From: Kitasatospora arboriphila
GTDB lineage: Bacteria > Actinomycetota > Actinomycetes > Mycobacteriales > Mycobacteriaceae
Direction: 5' to 3'
Assembly: GCF_000717275.1 (NCBI RefSeq)
Contig: NZ_JNYV01000008.1
Span: forward strand, 1-64,000
Length of the DNA stretch: 64,000 nucleotides
Part shown: positions 52,269 to 60,906 of the stretch, one piece after another
How the letters are laid out: the number at the start of each line of letters is the position of its first letter
How positions within the stretch are numbered: the stretch's first letter is position 1
Made by a program: the position numbers and the translations under genes
Notes under the pieces: model-generated
Seen by the model: the letters and a program-made list of their open reading frames with translations, nothing else
What the model was told of the DNA's origin: nothing
Databases searched by the model: none

Positions 52269-54524
52269 ATGGACCGTTACACGTCATTCATCATCCGTCG
52301 CCGATGGCTTGTGATCGGCACCTGGATTGCGGTGCTGATCGCCGCGATCGCCGCAGCGGCCATGTGGGCCGGCCCCACCACCACAGCCTTCACCAACGAC
52401 ACCCGGACGGAGTCGGGTAAGGCCGGTGAACTCCTCGAACACGCCGGCCAAGGTGACCAGGCGACCGCCGGTCAGATCGTCATAGCCGCGTCCAGCGACA
52501 TACCGGGCGGCGTCCGCAACGCGGAGGTGACCCAGGCCGTGGAAGGCCTTGTCGGTGAGATCCGTTCGAGTTCCTCGGACGTGACCGTCGGCGACCCCTA
52601 TGGGCAGGGTGCACAGATCTCGCCGGACGGACGCATCTCGATCACCTCGCTCGACCTGGGGACCGGCACCGACTCGGTGGTGCAAGACCGCGTCGACACC
52701 ATCAAGGAGATCGCCGACAGCGCCGACATCCCCGGCGTGGCTGTGGAATTCAGTGATCCGCGCTTTGACGAGGTCCCGCCGAGTGGGACATCCGAAGGCA
52801 TCGGCGTACTGCTGGCTCTCATCATCCTGCTGATCGCATTCGGCTCGGTGATCGCCGCCGGCCTGCCGATCCTGTCGGCACTGTTCGGCGTGGGGGTGGG
52901 CGCGTCCGTGCTGTTCCTCTTCCAGAACGTCATGAATGTCCCCAACTTCGCGATCTCGGTGACGATGATCCTGGGCATCGGCGTCGGCATCGACTACGCA
53001 TTGCTCATCGTCACCCGCTTCCGCTCGGGGCTTCACGACGGTCTCGACACCGACGCGGCGGTCCGTACGGCGATGCTCCGAGCCGGGCGATCTGTGTTGT
53101 TCGCAGGCTGCACGGTGATCATCGCCATGTGCGGCATCCTGATCTCCGGCGGCGACCTCGGACCGTCACTGACGTTCGCGGCCATCGCAGGCATCCTCGG
53201 CACATTGATCGCATCGGTGTCGCTACTACCCGCGCTGCTGTCGGTCATCGGTACCCGGGTGAACAGCCTGTCCCTGCACTGGTTGCGCAAACGTCGTGGC
53301 AAAGACCCCGACAAGGCGCTGGAAGGCGTGTGGGCAAGCAAGTGGAGCCGACGCATCCAGCAGCGACCGTGGGTCGGTGTGGCCACAGCGGTGCTCATCC
53401 TGGTGATCCTGTCGATCCCGGCGTTCTCCCTGCGCCTCGGTTTCTCCGACGCGGGGAACCGGTCGACCGACGCGACCACCCGCGTCGCCTACGACTACGT
53501 CACCGAAGGCTTTGGTGTCGGTGCCAACGGCCCGCTTGTACTGGTTGCCGAATACCCCGACGGAACCGACCCGCAGGCTGCCCTCGGAACGTTGCAGCAG
53601 CGGATCCAGGCGGATCCCGATGTCGCACAAGGTGGGGTCACTCCCCCCATCCCCGTCGGCCAGGTCGACGGCAACCAGATCGCCGTGATGTCGGTGAACC
53701 CGGCCACCGGACCGCAGGACGAGGCCACCACTGAGCTCATCGAACGCCTGCGCAGCGAGGTAATCCCGGACAGCCTGGGACCCGACTCCGACATCTCGGT
53801 CAGTGTCACCGGCATCACGGCCGGCGCAATCGACTACGCGGACATCACCTTGAAGCTGCTGCCCTGGACCATTGCTGCCGTCCTGGCCGCCGCATTCATC
53901 CTGCTGGTGTTGGCCTTCCGGTCGATCGTGGTCCCGGTCAAGGCCGTGATCGTGAACGTGCTGTCGCTCGGTGCCGCCTACGGCGTCATCGTGGCGATCT
54001 TCCAATGGGGCTGGGCGGGTTCACTGTTCGGGGTCGGCCGGGCGGGCCCCATCGATGCGTGGGTACCGATCATGTTGTTCGTCACGGCAATCGGGCTCTC
54101 GATGGACTACGAGGTGTTCCTCGTCTCGCGCATCAAAGAGCGCTTCGAGCGGACCGGGGACGCCACCACGTCGGTGGCCGAAGGGCTGGCCAGCACGGCC
54201 CGCGTGATCACCTGCGCCGCTCTCATCATGGTCTGCGTGTTCCTGTCGCTGGCCTTGATGCCCGATCGGAGTCTGAAGATCCTCGGCGTCGGACTCGCTG
54301 TCGCCGTGTTCATCGACGCGAGCATCGTCCGATTGCTGCTGGTGCCCTCGACCATGGAGATCCTCGGCAAGGCCAATTGGTGGTTCCCGTCCTGGTTGAG
54401 CTGGCTGCCCCGCGTCGACGGTTCGCACGATGACGACATCCCCGATGTCCGATCGAGCGATGACGGCTCGCGCGAGACCGCACCGAGCGCCCCCGCGGAC
54501 GCGGAGGGCAAACTGGTGAAGTGA
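52269..54524 (+). CDS. MMPL-family transporter
   Basis: The 751-residue protein starts at MDRYTSFIIRRRWLVIGTWIAVL, after CCGGAGGCC. It has the MMPL two-repeat layout: a first membrane segment, an extracellular domain, five membrane segments with GIGVGIDYALLIVTRFR, a cytoplasmic link, and a second copy ending with AIGLSMDYEVFLVSRIKE. The paired GxxxDY motifs carry the proton-relay Asp-Tyr residues. The C-terminus is short and acidic. MMPL proteins export lipids in mycolic actinomycetes; the substrate here is unknown. Its last codon overlaps the following PHP gene (GTGA). Confidence 0.9.
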   Translation: MDRYTSFIIRRRWLVIGTWIAVLIAAIAAAAMWAGPTTTAFTNDTRTESGKAGELLEHAGQGDQATAGQIVIAASSDIPGGVRNAEVTQAVEGLVGEIRSSSSDVTVGDPYGQGAQISPDGRISITSLDLGTGTDSVVQDRVDTIKEIADSADIPGVAVEFSDPRFDEVPPSGTSEGIGVLLALIILLIAFGSVIAAGLPILSALFGVGVGASVLFLFQNVMNVPNFAISVTMILGIGVGIDYALLIVTRFRSGLHDGLDTDAAVRTAMLRAGRSVLFAGCTVIIAMCGILISGGDLGPSLTFAAIAGILGTLIASVSLLPALLSVIGTRVNSLSLHWLRKRRGKDPDKALEGVWASKWSRRIQQRPWVGVATAVLILVILSIPAFSLRLGFSDAGNRSTDATTRVAYDYVTEGFGVGANGPLVLVAEYPDGTDPQAALGTLQQRIQADPDVAQGGVTPPIPVGQVDGNQIAVMSVNPATGPQDEATTELIERLRSEVIPDSLGPDSDISVSVTGITAGAIDYADITLKLLPWTIAAVLAAAFILLVLAFRSIVVPVKAVIVNVLSLGAAYGVIVAIFQWGWAGSLFGVGRAGPIDAWVPIMLFVTAIGLSMDYEVFLVSRIKERFERTGDATTSVAEGLASTARVITCAALIMVCVFLSLALMPDRSLKILGVGLAVAVFIDASIVRLLLVPSTMEILGKANWWFPSWLSWLPRVDGSHDDDIPDVRSSDDGSRETAPSAPADAEGKLVK

Positions 54525-55576
54525 GATCCATAGATCCATTGACCCAACCGGTGTCGCCAGCGGAGGCCCTGCGCCGAATCGCGCTGCTCCTCGAACGGGC
54601 CCGCGAACGCACCTACCGCGTAGAAGCGTTTCGCAAAGCCCTCAAGGTGGTGGCAGGCCTCAGCGACGACGAGCTGGCCGACAAGGTCAGGCGACGCACA
54701 CTCACCGACCTGCCCGGCATCGGCAAGACCACCGCCGCCGTCATCGCTCAGGCCGTCTCCGGTGAGGTGCCGGACTATTTGAAAGCGTTGCAGGACGAGC
54801 AATCCGCGCCACTGGCCACCGGCGGCGCCGACCTCTACGCGATGACCAAGGGCGACCTGCACAGCCATTCGGACTGGAGCGATGGCGGATCCCCGATCGA
54901 CGAGATGGTGCTCACCGCAATCAACCTGGGTCAGGACTGGATGGCGCTCACCGATCATTCGCCACGGCTCACCGTCGCCAACGGCCTGTCGGTGGAACGC
55001 CTACGCAAGCAGCTGCACGTGGTCGACGGCATCAACAACACGCTCGGAGAACGATTTCGTCTGTTCCGAGGCATCGAGGTGGACATTCTCGACGACGGAT
55101 CGCTCGATCAGACCGAAGAGATGCTGGGTGAACTCGACATCGTCACGGCGTCGGTGCATTCCAAGTTGAAGATGGATGCCGGACCGATGACCCGGCGCAT
55201 GGTCGCCGCAGTGCGCAACCCCTACGTGAACGTGCTCGGCCACTGCACCGGGCAGCTCGTCACCGGGGGGCGAGGCAAACGCGCCAGGTCGGTGTTCGAC
55301 GCTCGGGCGGTGTTCGAGGCATGCGCCGAATCCAACACCGCGGTGGAGATCAACTCGCGCCCTGAACGAGTTGATCCCCCAGACGAACTCATCGAATTGG
55401 CGATGGAGGCCGGCTGTCTGTTCGCGATCGACTCCGACGCGCACGCACCAGGCCAACTCGACTTCAAAGCCCTCGGGTGTGAACGGGCAGAGCAACACGG
55501 CATCCCGCCCGAACGCATCGTCACGACCTGGCCGGCCGACGAGGTGCTGGAGTGGGCGGCCGGCTCGCGCGGATGA
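54521..55576 (+). CDS. PolX-like PHP-domain protein with helix-hairpin-helix start
   Basis: The 351-residue protein starts at GTG overlapping the MMPL stop. The N-terminal 95 residues are helical with LTDLPGIGKTTAAVIAQA, a helix-hairpin-helix DNA-binding motif. The PHP domain (about 110-350) has KGDLHSHSDWSDG, ALTDHSP, GIEVDI, ASVHSK, GHCTG and DSDAHAPG, giving a full set of metal ligands. The layout matches the C-terminal PHP plus helix-hairpin-helix half of bacterial PolX, but the polymerase domain is missing. It may be a DNA repair nuclease or a phosphoesterase. Coupling to an MMPL transporter has no clear reason. Confidence 0.82.
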   Translation: MRSIDPLTQPVSPAEALRRIALLLERARERTYRVEAFRKALKVVAGLSDDELADKVRRRTLTDLPGIGKTTAAVIAQAVSGEVPDYLKALQDEQSAPLATGGADLYAMTKGDLHSHSDWSDGGSPIDEMVLTAINLGQDWMALTDHSPRLTVANGLSVERLRKQLHVVDGINNTLGERFRLFRGIEVDILDDGSLDQTEEMLGELDIVTASVHSKLKMDAGPMTRRMVAAVRNPYVNVLGHCTGQLVTGGRGKRARSVFDARAVFEACAESNTAVEINSRPERVDPPDELIELAMEAGCLFAIDSDAHAPGQLDFKALGCERAEQHGIPPERIVTTWPADEVLEWAAGSRG

Positions 55577-55588
55577 GCCCGAGTCGCG

Positions 55589-56830
55589 TCACGCGATGAT
55601 GTCGTCGAGCCAATCGAACATGCGCTGATCGGTCAACGCGCGGGCGAGCGGCTGACAATGAAAGTTGGCTCCCTCGTCTGCGGTGAAGTGGGACAACACA
55701 GCCTTGCCGTTCAGCTTGTCGGCCAAGGCCTTTGACTGTCCTGGCCAGAACTGTTCGTCGTCGGGGTCGGTGATGAACAGCGGCGTGGTGATGGCTGCCG
55801 CCTCGTCATCGGAGATCCGGTACTTGAGCACCTCTGCGAGCGTGTCGAAGTACGTGTCCTTCTGGTAGGGACGCGCCCGGAAGTTCCACATCCGAGAGTT
55901 CTTCTTGGAGAACTTCATCCCGGTGGCCATGTTGCGGTCGAACTTCTCGCGATTGCCCTGCTCGATGAGCTTGATCATGCTCTTGGGCATGTGCGCCAAC
56001 CACGACGCCGACACGTCCACCACTCCAGGGTCGGCGATGGCCGCGGCCAGCCGGTGCTCGAATGCGAGAGCACGCGGAACCCAGTATCCGGCCTGACTGA
56101 TGCCGTAGAGGGCGATCTTCGATTCGTCGACGTCGGCACGGGAGCCCAGGAAGTCGACGATCGGCGTGATCACCGCCTCCCAGTCATGACGAAAGGGCAC
56201 CGACCGTTCGAACAACATCGACTGCTGGCCTGGTCCATCGAAGAACAGCACGTTGTACCCACGCTCAAGAGCACCTGCCCCGCCGCAGGTCCACAGACTG
56301 CTGATCGGGCCATCGCTGCCGTTGTTCAGGATCAGCGTCGGCCGGGAGCCGTCGCCAGAATGCCGTGGCCGGAAGAAGTATCCGGGGAGAGTGGTGTCTT
56401 CGTACGGTATGTCCACCCGTTCGGTCTTGTGCGGGGTGGTGTCGACAAAAGCGTCCCAGGAGTTGCGGTGTTTGCGGAACGTGGGCAGCAGCGCATCCTC
56501 GGAGTCGAGTTCATCAACCGAGTTGACCGCCGTGGCGTAGTACGTCGCGGCGCGCAGATACGCGCGGGCGGCACTCAGATCGTGGCCGGCAGCACGCCCG
56601 GCCTCGGCCAGCGCCGTGATCCGGTCGCCGAGCCCGACCCACGCATCGAACCACTCCTGATGGGCACTCTCCCCCACCGTCGCGATCGCCGAGAGCACCT
56701 CACCGATGTCAGCAGCACCGTAGACGGATTGCCCCAACACGATCCGGACCTCGAAATCGCGGTCCGGACTTCGATAGAAGCCTGCGTTGAATGCCTCGTG
56801 CGGATGAGCGGAAAACGGCAGAGACGGCAT
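55589..56830 (-). CDS. alpha/beta hydrolase (FrsA/DUF1100-like)
   Basis: The 413-residue protein has an N-terminal helical cap-type domain of about 150 residues, then an alpha/beta hydrolase core. GISQAGYW carries the nucleophile serine, and FITDPDDEQFW and the DEGANFHCQP segment supply candidate Asp and His. The FFDGPGQQSM oxyanion region resembles 2,6-dihydropseudooxynicotine hydrolase and FrsA-type proteins. These act on C-C or ester bonds of diverse substrates, so no substrate is assigned. It is convergent with the PHP gene and not linked to the operon upstream. Confidence 0.83.
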   Translation of the reverse strand: MPSLPFSAHPHEAFNAGFYRSPDRDFEVRIVLGQSVYGAADIGEVLSAIATVGESAHQEWFDAWVGLGDRITALAEAGRAAGHDLSAARAYLRAATYYATAVNSVDELDSEDALLPTFRKHRNSWDAFVDTTPHKTERVDIPYEDTTLPGYFFRPRHSGDGSRPTLILNNGSDGPISSLWTCGGAGALERGYNVLFFDGPGQQSMLFERSVPFRHDWEAVITPIVDFLGSRADVDESKIALYGISQAGYWVPRALAFEHRLAAAIADPGVVDVSASWLAHMPKSMIKLIEQGNREKFDRNMATGMKFSKKNSRMWNFRARPYQKDTYFDTLAEVLKYRISDDEAAAITTPLFITDPDDEQFWPGQSKALADKLNGKAVLSHFTADEGANFHCQPLARALTDQRMFDWLDDIIA

Positions 56831-56932
56831 GGCAAACAGCCCTTTCGACGACAGCTGGCGTTACGACGGTAACCCCTTTGCCGGCGAAATGGCGTTCAGC
56901 AGAAAAAGATTGGCTGTCCGTTTCACCGACTC

Positions 56933-57358
56933 CTAGACGGTGCGGTTGCGGACCAGCGTCCAATGGTTGTGTCCCTCGGCGCGACGGTAGGAGAGCTCGT
57001 CGAGCACGTTGAGTGCGATGGCCAGTCCCCTGCCGCGTTCGGACAGCTCGTCGGGCAACGCCACCGCTTGCAGGTCCACCCGAGCCTGCTTCCCGTCGTC
57101 GGAGAAGCGTGCCCGAATGCTCGTGGGGTCAACCTCCAACTCCAAGCGGACGGTGACGGGACCGCCGTCGCTCTTGTGGGCATGTTCGATGATGTTGGCG
57201 CCGATCTCGGCCAGCGCCAACTCGAAATGCATGGCATCCATGTCGTCCACCGGATGGCTGGCGAACAGCTCTCCGAGAAGCTGATGAATCCGCTCCACGG
57301 TGTCCGGCTGAGCGAACTCCTCGAGCACCCGCACGTCGGGCGAGTTGTCAGTCGGCAT
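56933..57358 (-). CDS. RsbW/SpoIIAB-type anti-sigma kinase
   Basis: The 141-residue protein is a GHKL ATPase of the RsbW type. It has the N-box ELALAEIGANIIEHA and the GRGLAIALNVLDEL G-box. Such proteins phosphorylate a STAS antagonist on Ser and, when free, bind a partner such as a sigma factor. The start MPTDNSPDV overlaps the end of the STAS gene by 11 bases. No sigma factor gene is near, so the partner may be something else, possibly the neighbouring GT2 enzyme. It is the last gene of the five-gene operon. Confidence 0.82.
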   Translation of the reverse strand: MPTDNSPDVRVLEEFAQPDTVERIHQLLGELFASHPVDDMDAMHFELALAEIGANIIEHAHKSDGGPVTVRLELEVDPTSIRARFSDDGKQARVDLQAVALPDELSERGRGLAIALNVLDELSYRRAEGHNHWTLVRNRTV

Positions 57359-57686
57359 CGAACGCACTGTCCGCCGACGGGTGCGAGCGAAGCACCCGAT
57401 TGAGATTGGTGAGCGTCAACACCGACTCGACCTGGGTGGACGGGGCGGCGATACGAAGATCACCGCCTGCCTGGCGAGCCACCTTCAATCCGGAGATGAG
57501 CGCGCCGAGGCCGGACGAGTCGATGAAGTCGGTCGCCGACAGGTCGATGACGATCTTGGTCGACCCCGATTCCACGAGCTTGTGCAACTGTTCGCGCATC
57601 GCGGGGGCGGCAACCATGTTGAGCCTGCCCTCCGGCTTGAGAACCACGGCACCCCCACTGGTGGTGCGCGTTTCGTAGCTGGTCAT
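57348..57686 (-). CDS. STAS-domain anti-sigma factor antagonist
   Basis: The 112-residue protein has the STAS fold of RsbV/SpoIIAA, with the phospho-acceptor serine in DSSGLGALI (Ser57/Ser58) and FIDSSGLG. In partner switching the kinase phosphorylates this serine and a PP2C phosphatase removes it. AAGGAG lies suitably before the second ATG, so that start is chosen; the first ATG is too close. The start overlaps the GT2 stop. Both the kinase and a PP2C phosphatase are in the same operon. Confidence 0.88.
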   Translation of the reverse strand: MTSYETRTTSGGAVVLKPEGRLNMVAAPAMREQLHKLVESGSTKIVIDLSATDFIDSSGLGALISGLKVARQAGGDLRIAAPSTQVESVLTLTNLNRVLRSHPSADSAFDAD

Positions 57687-59665
57687 CATTCTCCTTCTGT
57701 GGTCGACCCGCGATAGCGGACCGCTTGGATCACGACACTGAGTACAACGAGGTCGAACAGCACCCAGAACAGATTCACACCGACACCGAGCACCGAGATC
57801 GAACCACGGTAGAGCTGCACTATCCCGATGAGCGATGCCACCACCAGCACGGTCATCGCCACCAGCTGGGGCCGGATCAGGTGCCACGGCACCGCGCCCT
57901 GGTCCTGCCGGGTTTTCGGCGTCACCGCGAAGCCGAGCGGGCGGTGGAAGTAGACATTGCGAAATGCGGTGGTGCACGACTTGATCCACACCGGGAACAA
58001 CGCAAGGCTGTACTGCTGACCGCGCCAGGTGGACTTGCCACGTCCGATGATGAAGAACAGCAGCTGGTTGAACAACAGGAACGGGATCAGCCGGACGAAG
58101 AAGTCGAAGCTGAGTGCCTGCACCGGAAGTATGCCGAGGATCAGGTACACCGCCGGAGCAGCGATGTAGGCCACGGCCGCGAAGCCGGCGAGGTAACTCC
58201 ACATCGTGGCCCAGTACATGAGCCTCTGCGGGATGCTCAGACCCTTTTGTATCAGCGGGTTCTCCCGCAGCATCACCTGGATCGTGCCCTGCGCCCATCG
58301 GAGTCGCTGCGTGATCATCGTCTTGGCGTCCTCAGGCGCCAGCCCGAGCGCGAGCACCTCGTCGTGATAGGCCGACCGCCAGCCCATCCCGTGCAGTCGC
58401 ATACAGGTTGCCATGTCCTCGGTGACCGAGATCGTCGCCAGCGGGAGCATCGGCTGCGCTTCGTCGTCGCGCCCGACATCCACCGCGCGGATCATCGCCC
58501 GGATGGATTCGAGGGCGCCAAGCGGTGACCAATCACGACCGGCCAAGGCTGCGAACGCATCGTCGTCGAGAGGCGCTGCGCCCGACTCCTGCTCGGCCAG
58601 TTCGTTGAGTGCGGCGATCGCCTCGAGGTCGGCCCGCATCATTTCCATGTCGGACTCGACCAGCCCCCGTGCCGCCGCGTCCACCCGCTGTTGGAAGTCG
58701 TACGTCACGTCGGCCAGCGGTTTCTTGGCCTTGAGATCGGCGCGGGCGAGCCGAACGGCCTCGTCCACCGCGTCCAGGGCGACGATTGCCTCGGGATTGT
58801 CGTTCTTGACCTGTTTGCGGGTCTTCTTCAGGACCGCCTTGGCTGCGCGCAGCGATTCCTCGATGCCCTCTTCGATGGCACGCACATATCCGGTGATGCC
58901 GAGTTGCATCAGGGCCTCACGCCGCAGCACCGCGTTGGAGCCACAGAAGAACGCAGCGTTCCAACCGTCCTTGCCCTGCTGGATCGGCCCGTAGAACAGG
59001 GGCGCCTGGCTGCCGAGCGGATCGTTCGCCGGCACGTTGACGAAGTACTGCGGCGTCTGCACCAACGCCATCTTCTCGTCCTTGAAGTAGCCGAGGGTGC
59101 GGTCGAGGATCTGCGGCTCGGGAATCTGATCGGCGTCGAGTATGAGGATGAACTCGCCGTCGGTCTGCAGTAACGCGTTGTTGAGATTGCCGGCCTTGGC
59201 ATGTCGGGGTTTGTCGACCCAGCTCTCGGTGCGGGTCAGGTAGCCGATGCCGTTCTCCTTGGCCACCTGTGCGAGCTCAGGACGGTCGCCGTCGTCGAGA
59301 ATCCAGGTGGTGTGCGGATATCGAACCCGCACAGCCGCGTTGGCGGTCTCCATGACCATCTCGATGGGCTCGTTGTAGGTGGTGATGAAGATGTCGACCG
59401 TGGCACCTTCGGGTGGGTCACCGGGGTCGGGGCGACGGCGCAGACGCCACATCGTCAGACCGAAGAGCAGCGAATCGATCAGGCTGTAGGTTTCGGCGAT
59501 GACAAGCGGCACCGCGATCCACCAGGCGTCCCAGTTGATCGAGACCATCCAACGCCACACCACATAGTTGATGCCGAGGATGGCGGTGACGACGATCAGA
59601 AGTCGCAGCCATGGTGAAGGGGTGGTACCGACGTCCGGTTCGGTCTCGACGCGGCGATGGGTCAT
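57686..59665 (-). CDS. cellulose-synthase-like family 2 glycosyltransferase
   Basis: The 659-residue membrane protein has two N-terminal membrane segments, a cytoplasmic GT-A domain and several C-terminal membrane segments. BcsA-type motifs are all present: DDGDR (124-128), DADQ (177-180), CGSNAVLRR (241-249), TED (415-417) and QRLRW (453-457). It should polymerise a beta-linked sugar and pass it through the membrane. Between CGSN and TED lies an insertion of about 155 charged helical residues (about 252-408), absent from BcsA. There is no C-terminal PilZ domain, so c-di-GMP activation is unlikely. Both neighbours overlap its ends. Confidence 0.88.
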   Translation of the reverse strand: MTHRRVETEPDVGTTPSPWLRLLIVVTAILGINYVVWRWMVSINWDAWWIAVPLVIAETYSLIDSLLFGLTMWRLRRRPDPGDPPEGATVDIFITTYNEPIEMVMETANAAVRVRYPHTTWILDDGDRPELAQVAKENGIGYLTRTESWVDKPRHAKAGNLNNALLQTDGEFILILDADQIPEPQILDRTLGYFKDEKMALVQTPQYFVNVPANDPLGSQAPLFYGPIQQGKDGWNAAFFCGSNAVLRREALMQLGITGYVRAIEEGIEESLRAAKAVLKKTRKQVKNDNPEAIVALDAVDEAVRLARADLKAKKPLADVTYDFQQRVDAAARGLVESDMEMMRADLEAIAALNELAEQESGAAPLDDDAFAALAGRDWSPLGALESIRAMIRAVDVGRDDEAQPMLPLATISVTEDMATCMRLHGMGWRSAYHDEVLALGLAPEDAKTMITQRLRWAQGTIQVMLRENPLIQKGLSIPQRLMYWATMWSYLAGFAAVAYIAAPAVYLILGILPVQALSFDFFVRLIPFLLFNQLLFFIIGRGKSTWRGQQYSLALFPVWIKSCTTAFRNVYFHRPLGFAVTPKTRQDQGAVPWHLIRPQLVAMTVLVVASLIGIVQLYRGSISVLGVGVNLFWVLFDLVVLSVVIQAVRYRGSTTEGE

Positions 59666-60906
59666 GCGGCGTCGTCTCGGCGGACCGCGACCACCGTCAC
59701 GTCATCGAGGGGAGGGCTGGCGTTCGCCAGGGCCGTCACCGCGGCGCACAGCGATCGGGAGTCGGGGTATTGCTGGACGAACTTCTGCACCGTCACGGCA
59801 TCGCTGTCTTCGGACAGCAGGTCGAGCAGCCCGTCGGACACGATGACCAGGGTGTCGCCCGATTGCAGTGTGGTGGTCTCGGACTTCCACGAACTCAGTG
59901 GGAGCACCCCGAGAGGTAGACCACATCCGGGCAACGACTCCACACTGCCGTCGGCCCGCGCGACCAGTGCGAGACCATGCCCGGCGTCGACGTAGTCGAT
60001 CCGGCCGGTCGACGCGGTCAACCGGCCGTGGAACAAGGTCACGAAGCTCTCGGTCTCGCTGAAGTCGCGGTCGAGATGGCCGGCAACCATGGTCACCGCC
60101 TCGTCGGGACCGATCCCGGGGTTGACGTCGTCGAGGGCCCGCGACGCTCCCCGCAGGGAAGCGCGCACACTCGCGGTCAGAATTGCCGCACCGAGCCCTT
60201 TGCCCATCACATCGGCGACCGTGAACATGGCACCGCCGTCGACCCGGTAGTGGTCGTAGAAGTCGCCACCGACGGCATACGCGGGCTTGCACATCGAGAC
60301 GACCGAATAGCCGTCGACACCCTCGAGTGGCGGCGGAAGCAACTGCCGTTGCACCTCGGCGGCCCGATCGAGGTCATCGGCGCGTTCCAATTCGCGCTGA
60401 GCCCATGCGGCGAGCTCACGGAAAGTCGCCAACTGCGAGTCGTCGAACGTGCGTGGAACGGTGTCATAGACGCAGAACGTGCCAACTGGCTGATGACCGG
60501 GACCGTACAGCGGGTAGCCCGCGTAGAACCGGACGCCGCCTTCGCCTCCCACACCGGGAAGCGTCGCGAACTCGGGCACCCGCTCGAGGTCATCAACGAT
60601 CAGGGCCGGGTCGGCAGGCTTGGTGTACGTCCGTGCCACCGTGGTCTGGCAGACCGTCTCGGCCCGCGGCACCTCGGTCAACGGCAGGCCTTCGACCATC
60701 TTGAACCACAGCCGATCTCGATCGAGGAGAGCGACAGAGGCCATCGGTACACCGAAGACCAGGCGCGCCATCCGGGTGACCTGTTCAAATCGGTCTTCCG
60801 GTGGTGAGTCCAGAATCTGGAGCTGGTCGAGCGAACGCAATCGTTTTGCTTCGTCCCCAGGCGGTAGCTCGAGCTGGATCTCGGCGATCTCGGTGTCGAT
60901 ACTCAT
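59662..60906 (-). CDS. GAF-PP2C (RsbU-type) phosphatase
   Basis: The 414-residue protein begins at MSIDTEIAEIQLELPPGDEA. A GAF domain (about 45-175) with GVPMASVALLDRDRLWFKM and FYAGYPL precedes a PP2C/SpoIIE phosphatase domain (about 195-410) with AVGGDFYDHY, VADVMGKGLGAA, VDAGH and SDGLLD metal-binding motifs. RsbU-type phosphatases dephosphorylate a STAS antagonist in response to a signal sensed by GAF. The stop overlaps the GT2 start (ATGA), and the start overlaps the GH26 stop in the same way. Confidence 0.87.
   Translation of the reverse strand: MSIDTEIAEIQLELPPGDEAKRLRSLDQLQILDSPPEDRFEQVTRMARLVFGVPMASVALLDRDRLWFKMVEGLPLTEVPRAETVCQTTVARTYTKPADPALIVDDLERVPEFATLPGVGGEGGVRFYAGYPLYGPGHQPVGTFCVYDTVPRTFDDSQLATFRELAAWAQRELERADDLDRAAEVQRQLLPPPLEGVDGYSVVSMCKPAYAVGGDFYDHYRVDGGAMFTVADVMGKGLGAAILTASVRASLRGASRALDDVNPGIGPDEAVTMVAGHLDRDFSETESFVTLFHGRLTASTGRIDYVDAGHGLALVARADGSVESLPGCGLPLGVLPLSSWKSETTTLQSGDTLVIVSDGLLDLLSEDSDAVTVQKFVQQYPDSRSLCAAVTALANASPPLDDVTVVAVRRDDAA

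Noticed and set aside
56933..57686. A sigma factor gene belonging to the RsbW/STAS pair
   Set aside because: No sigma-70-like gene was seen on either strand in the window.
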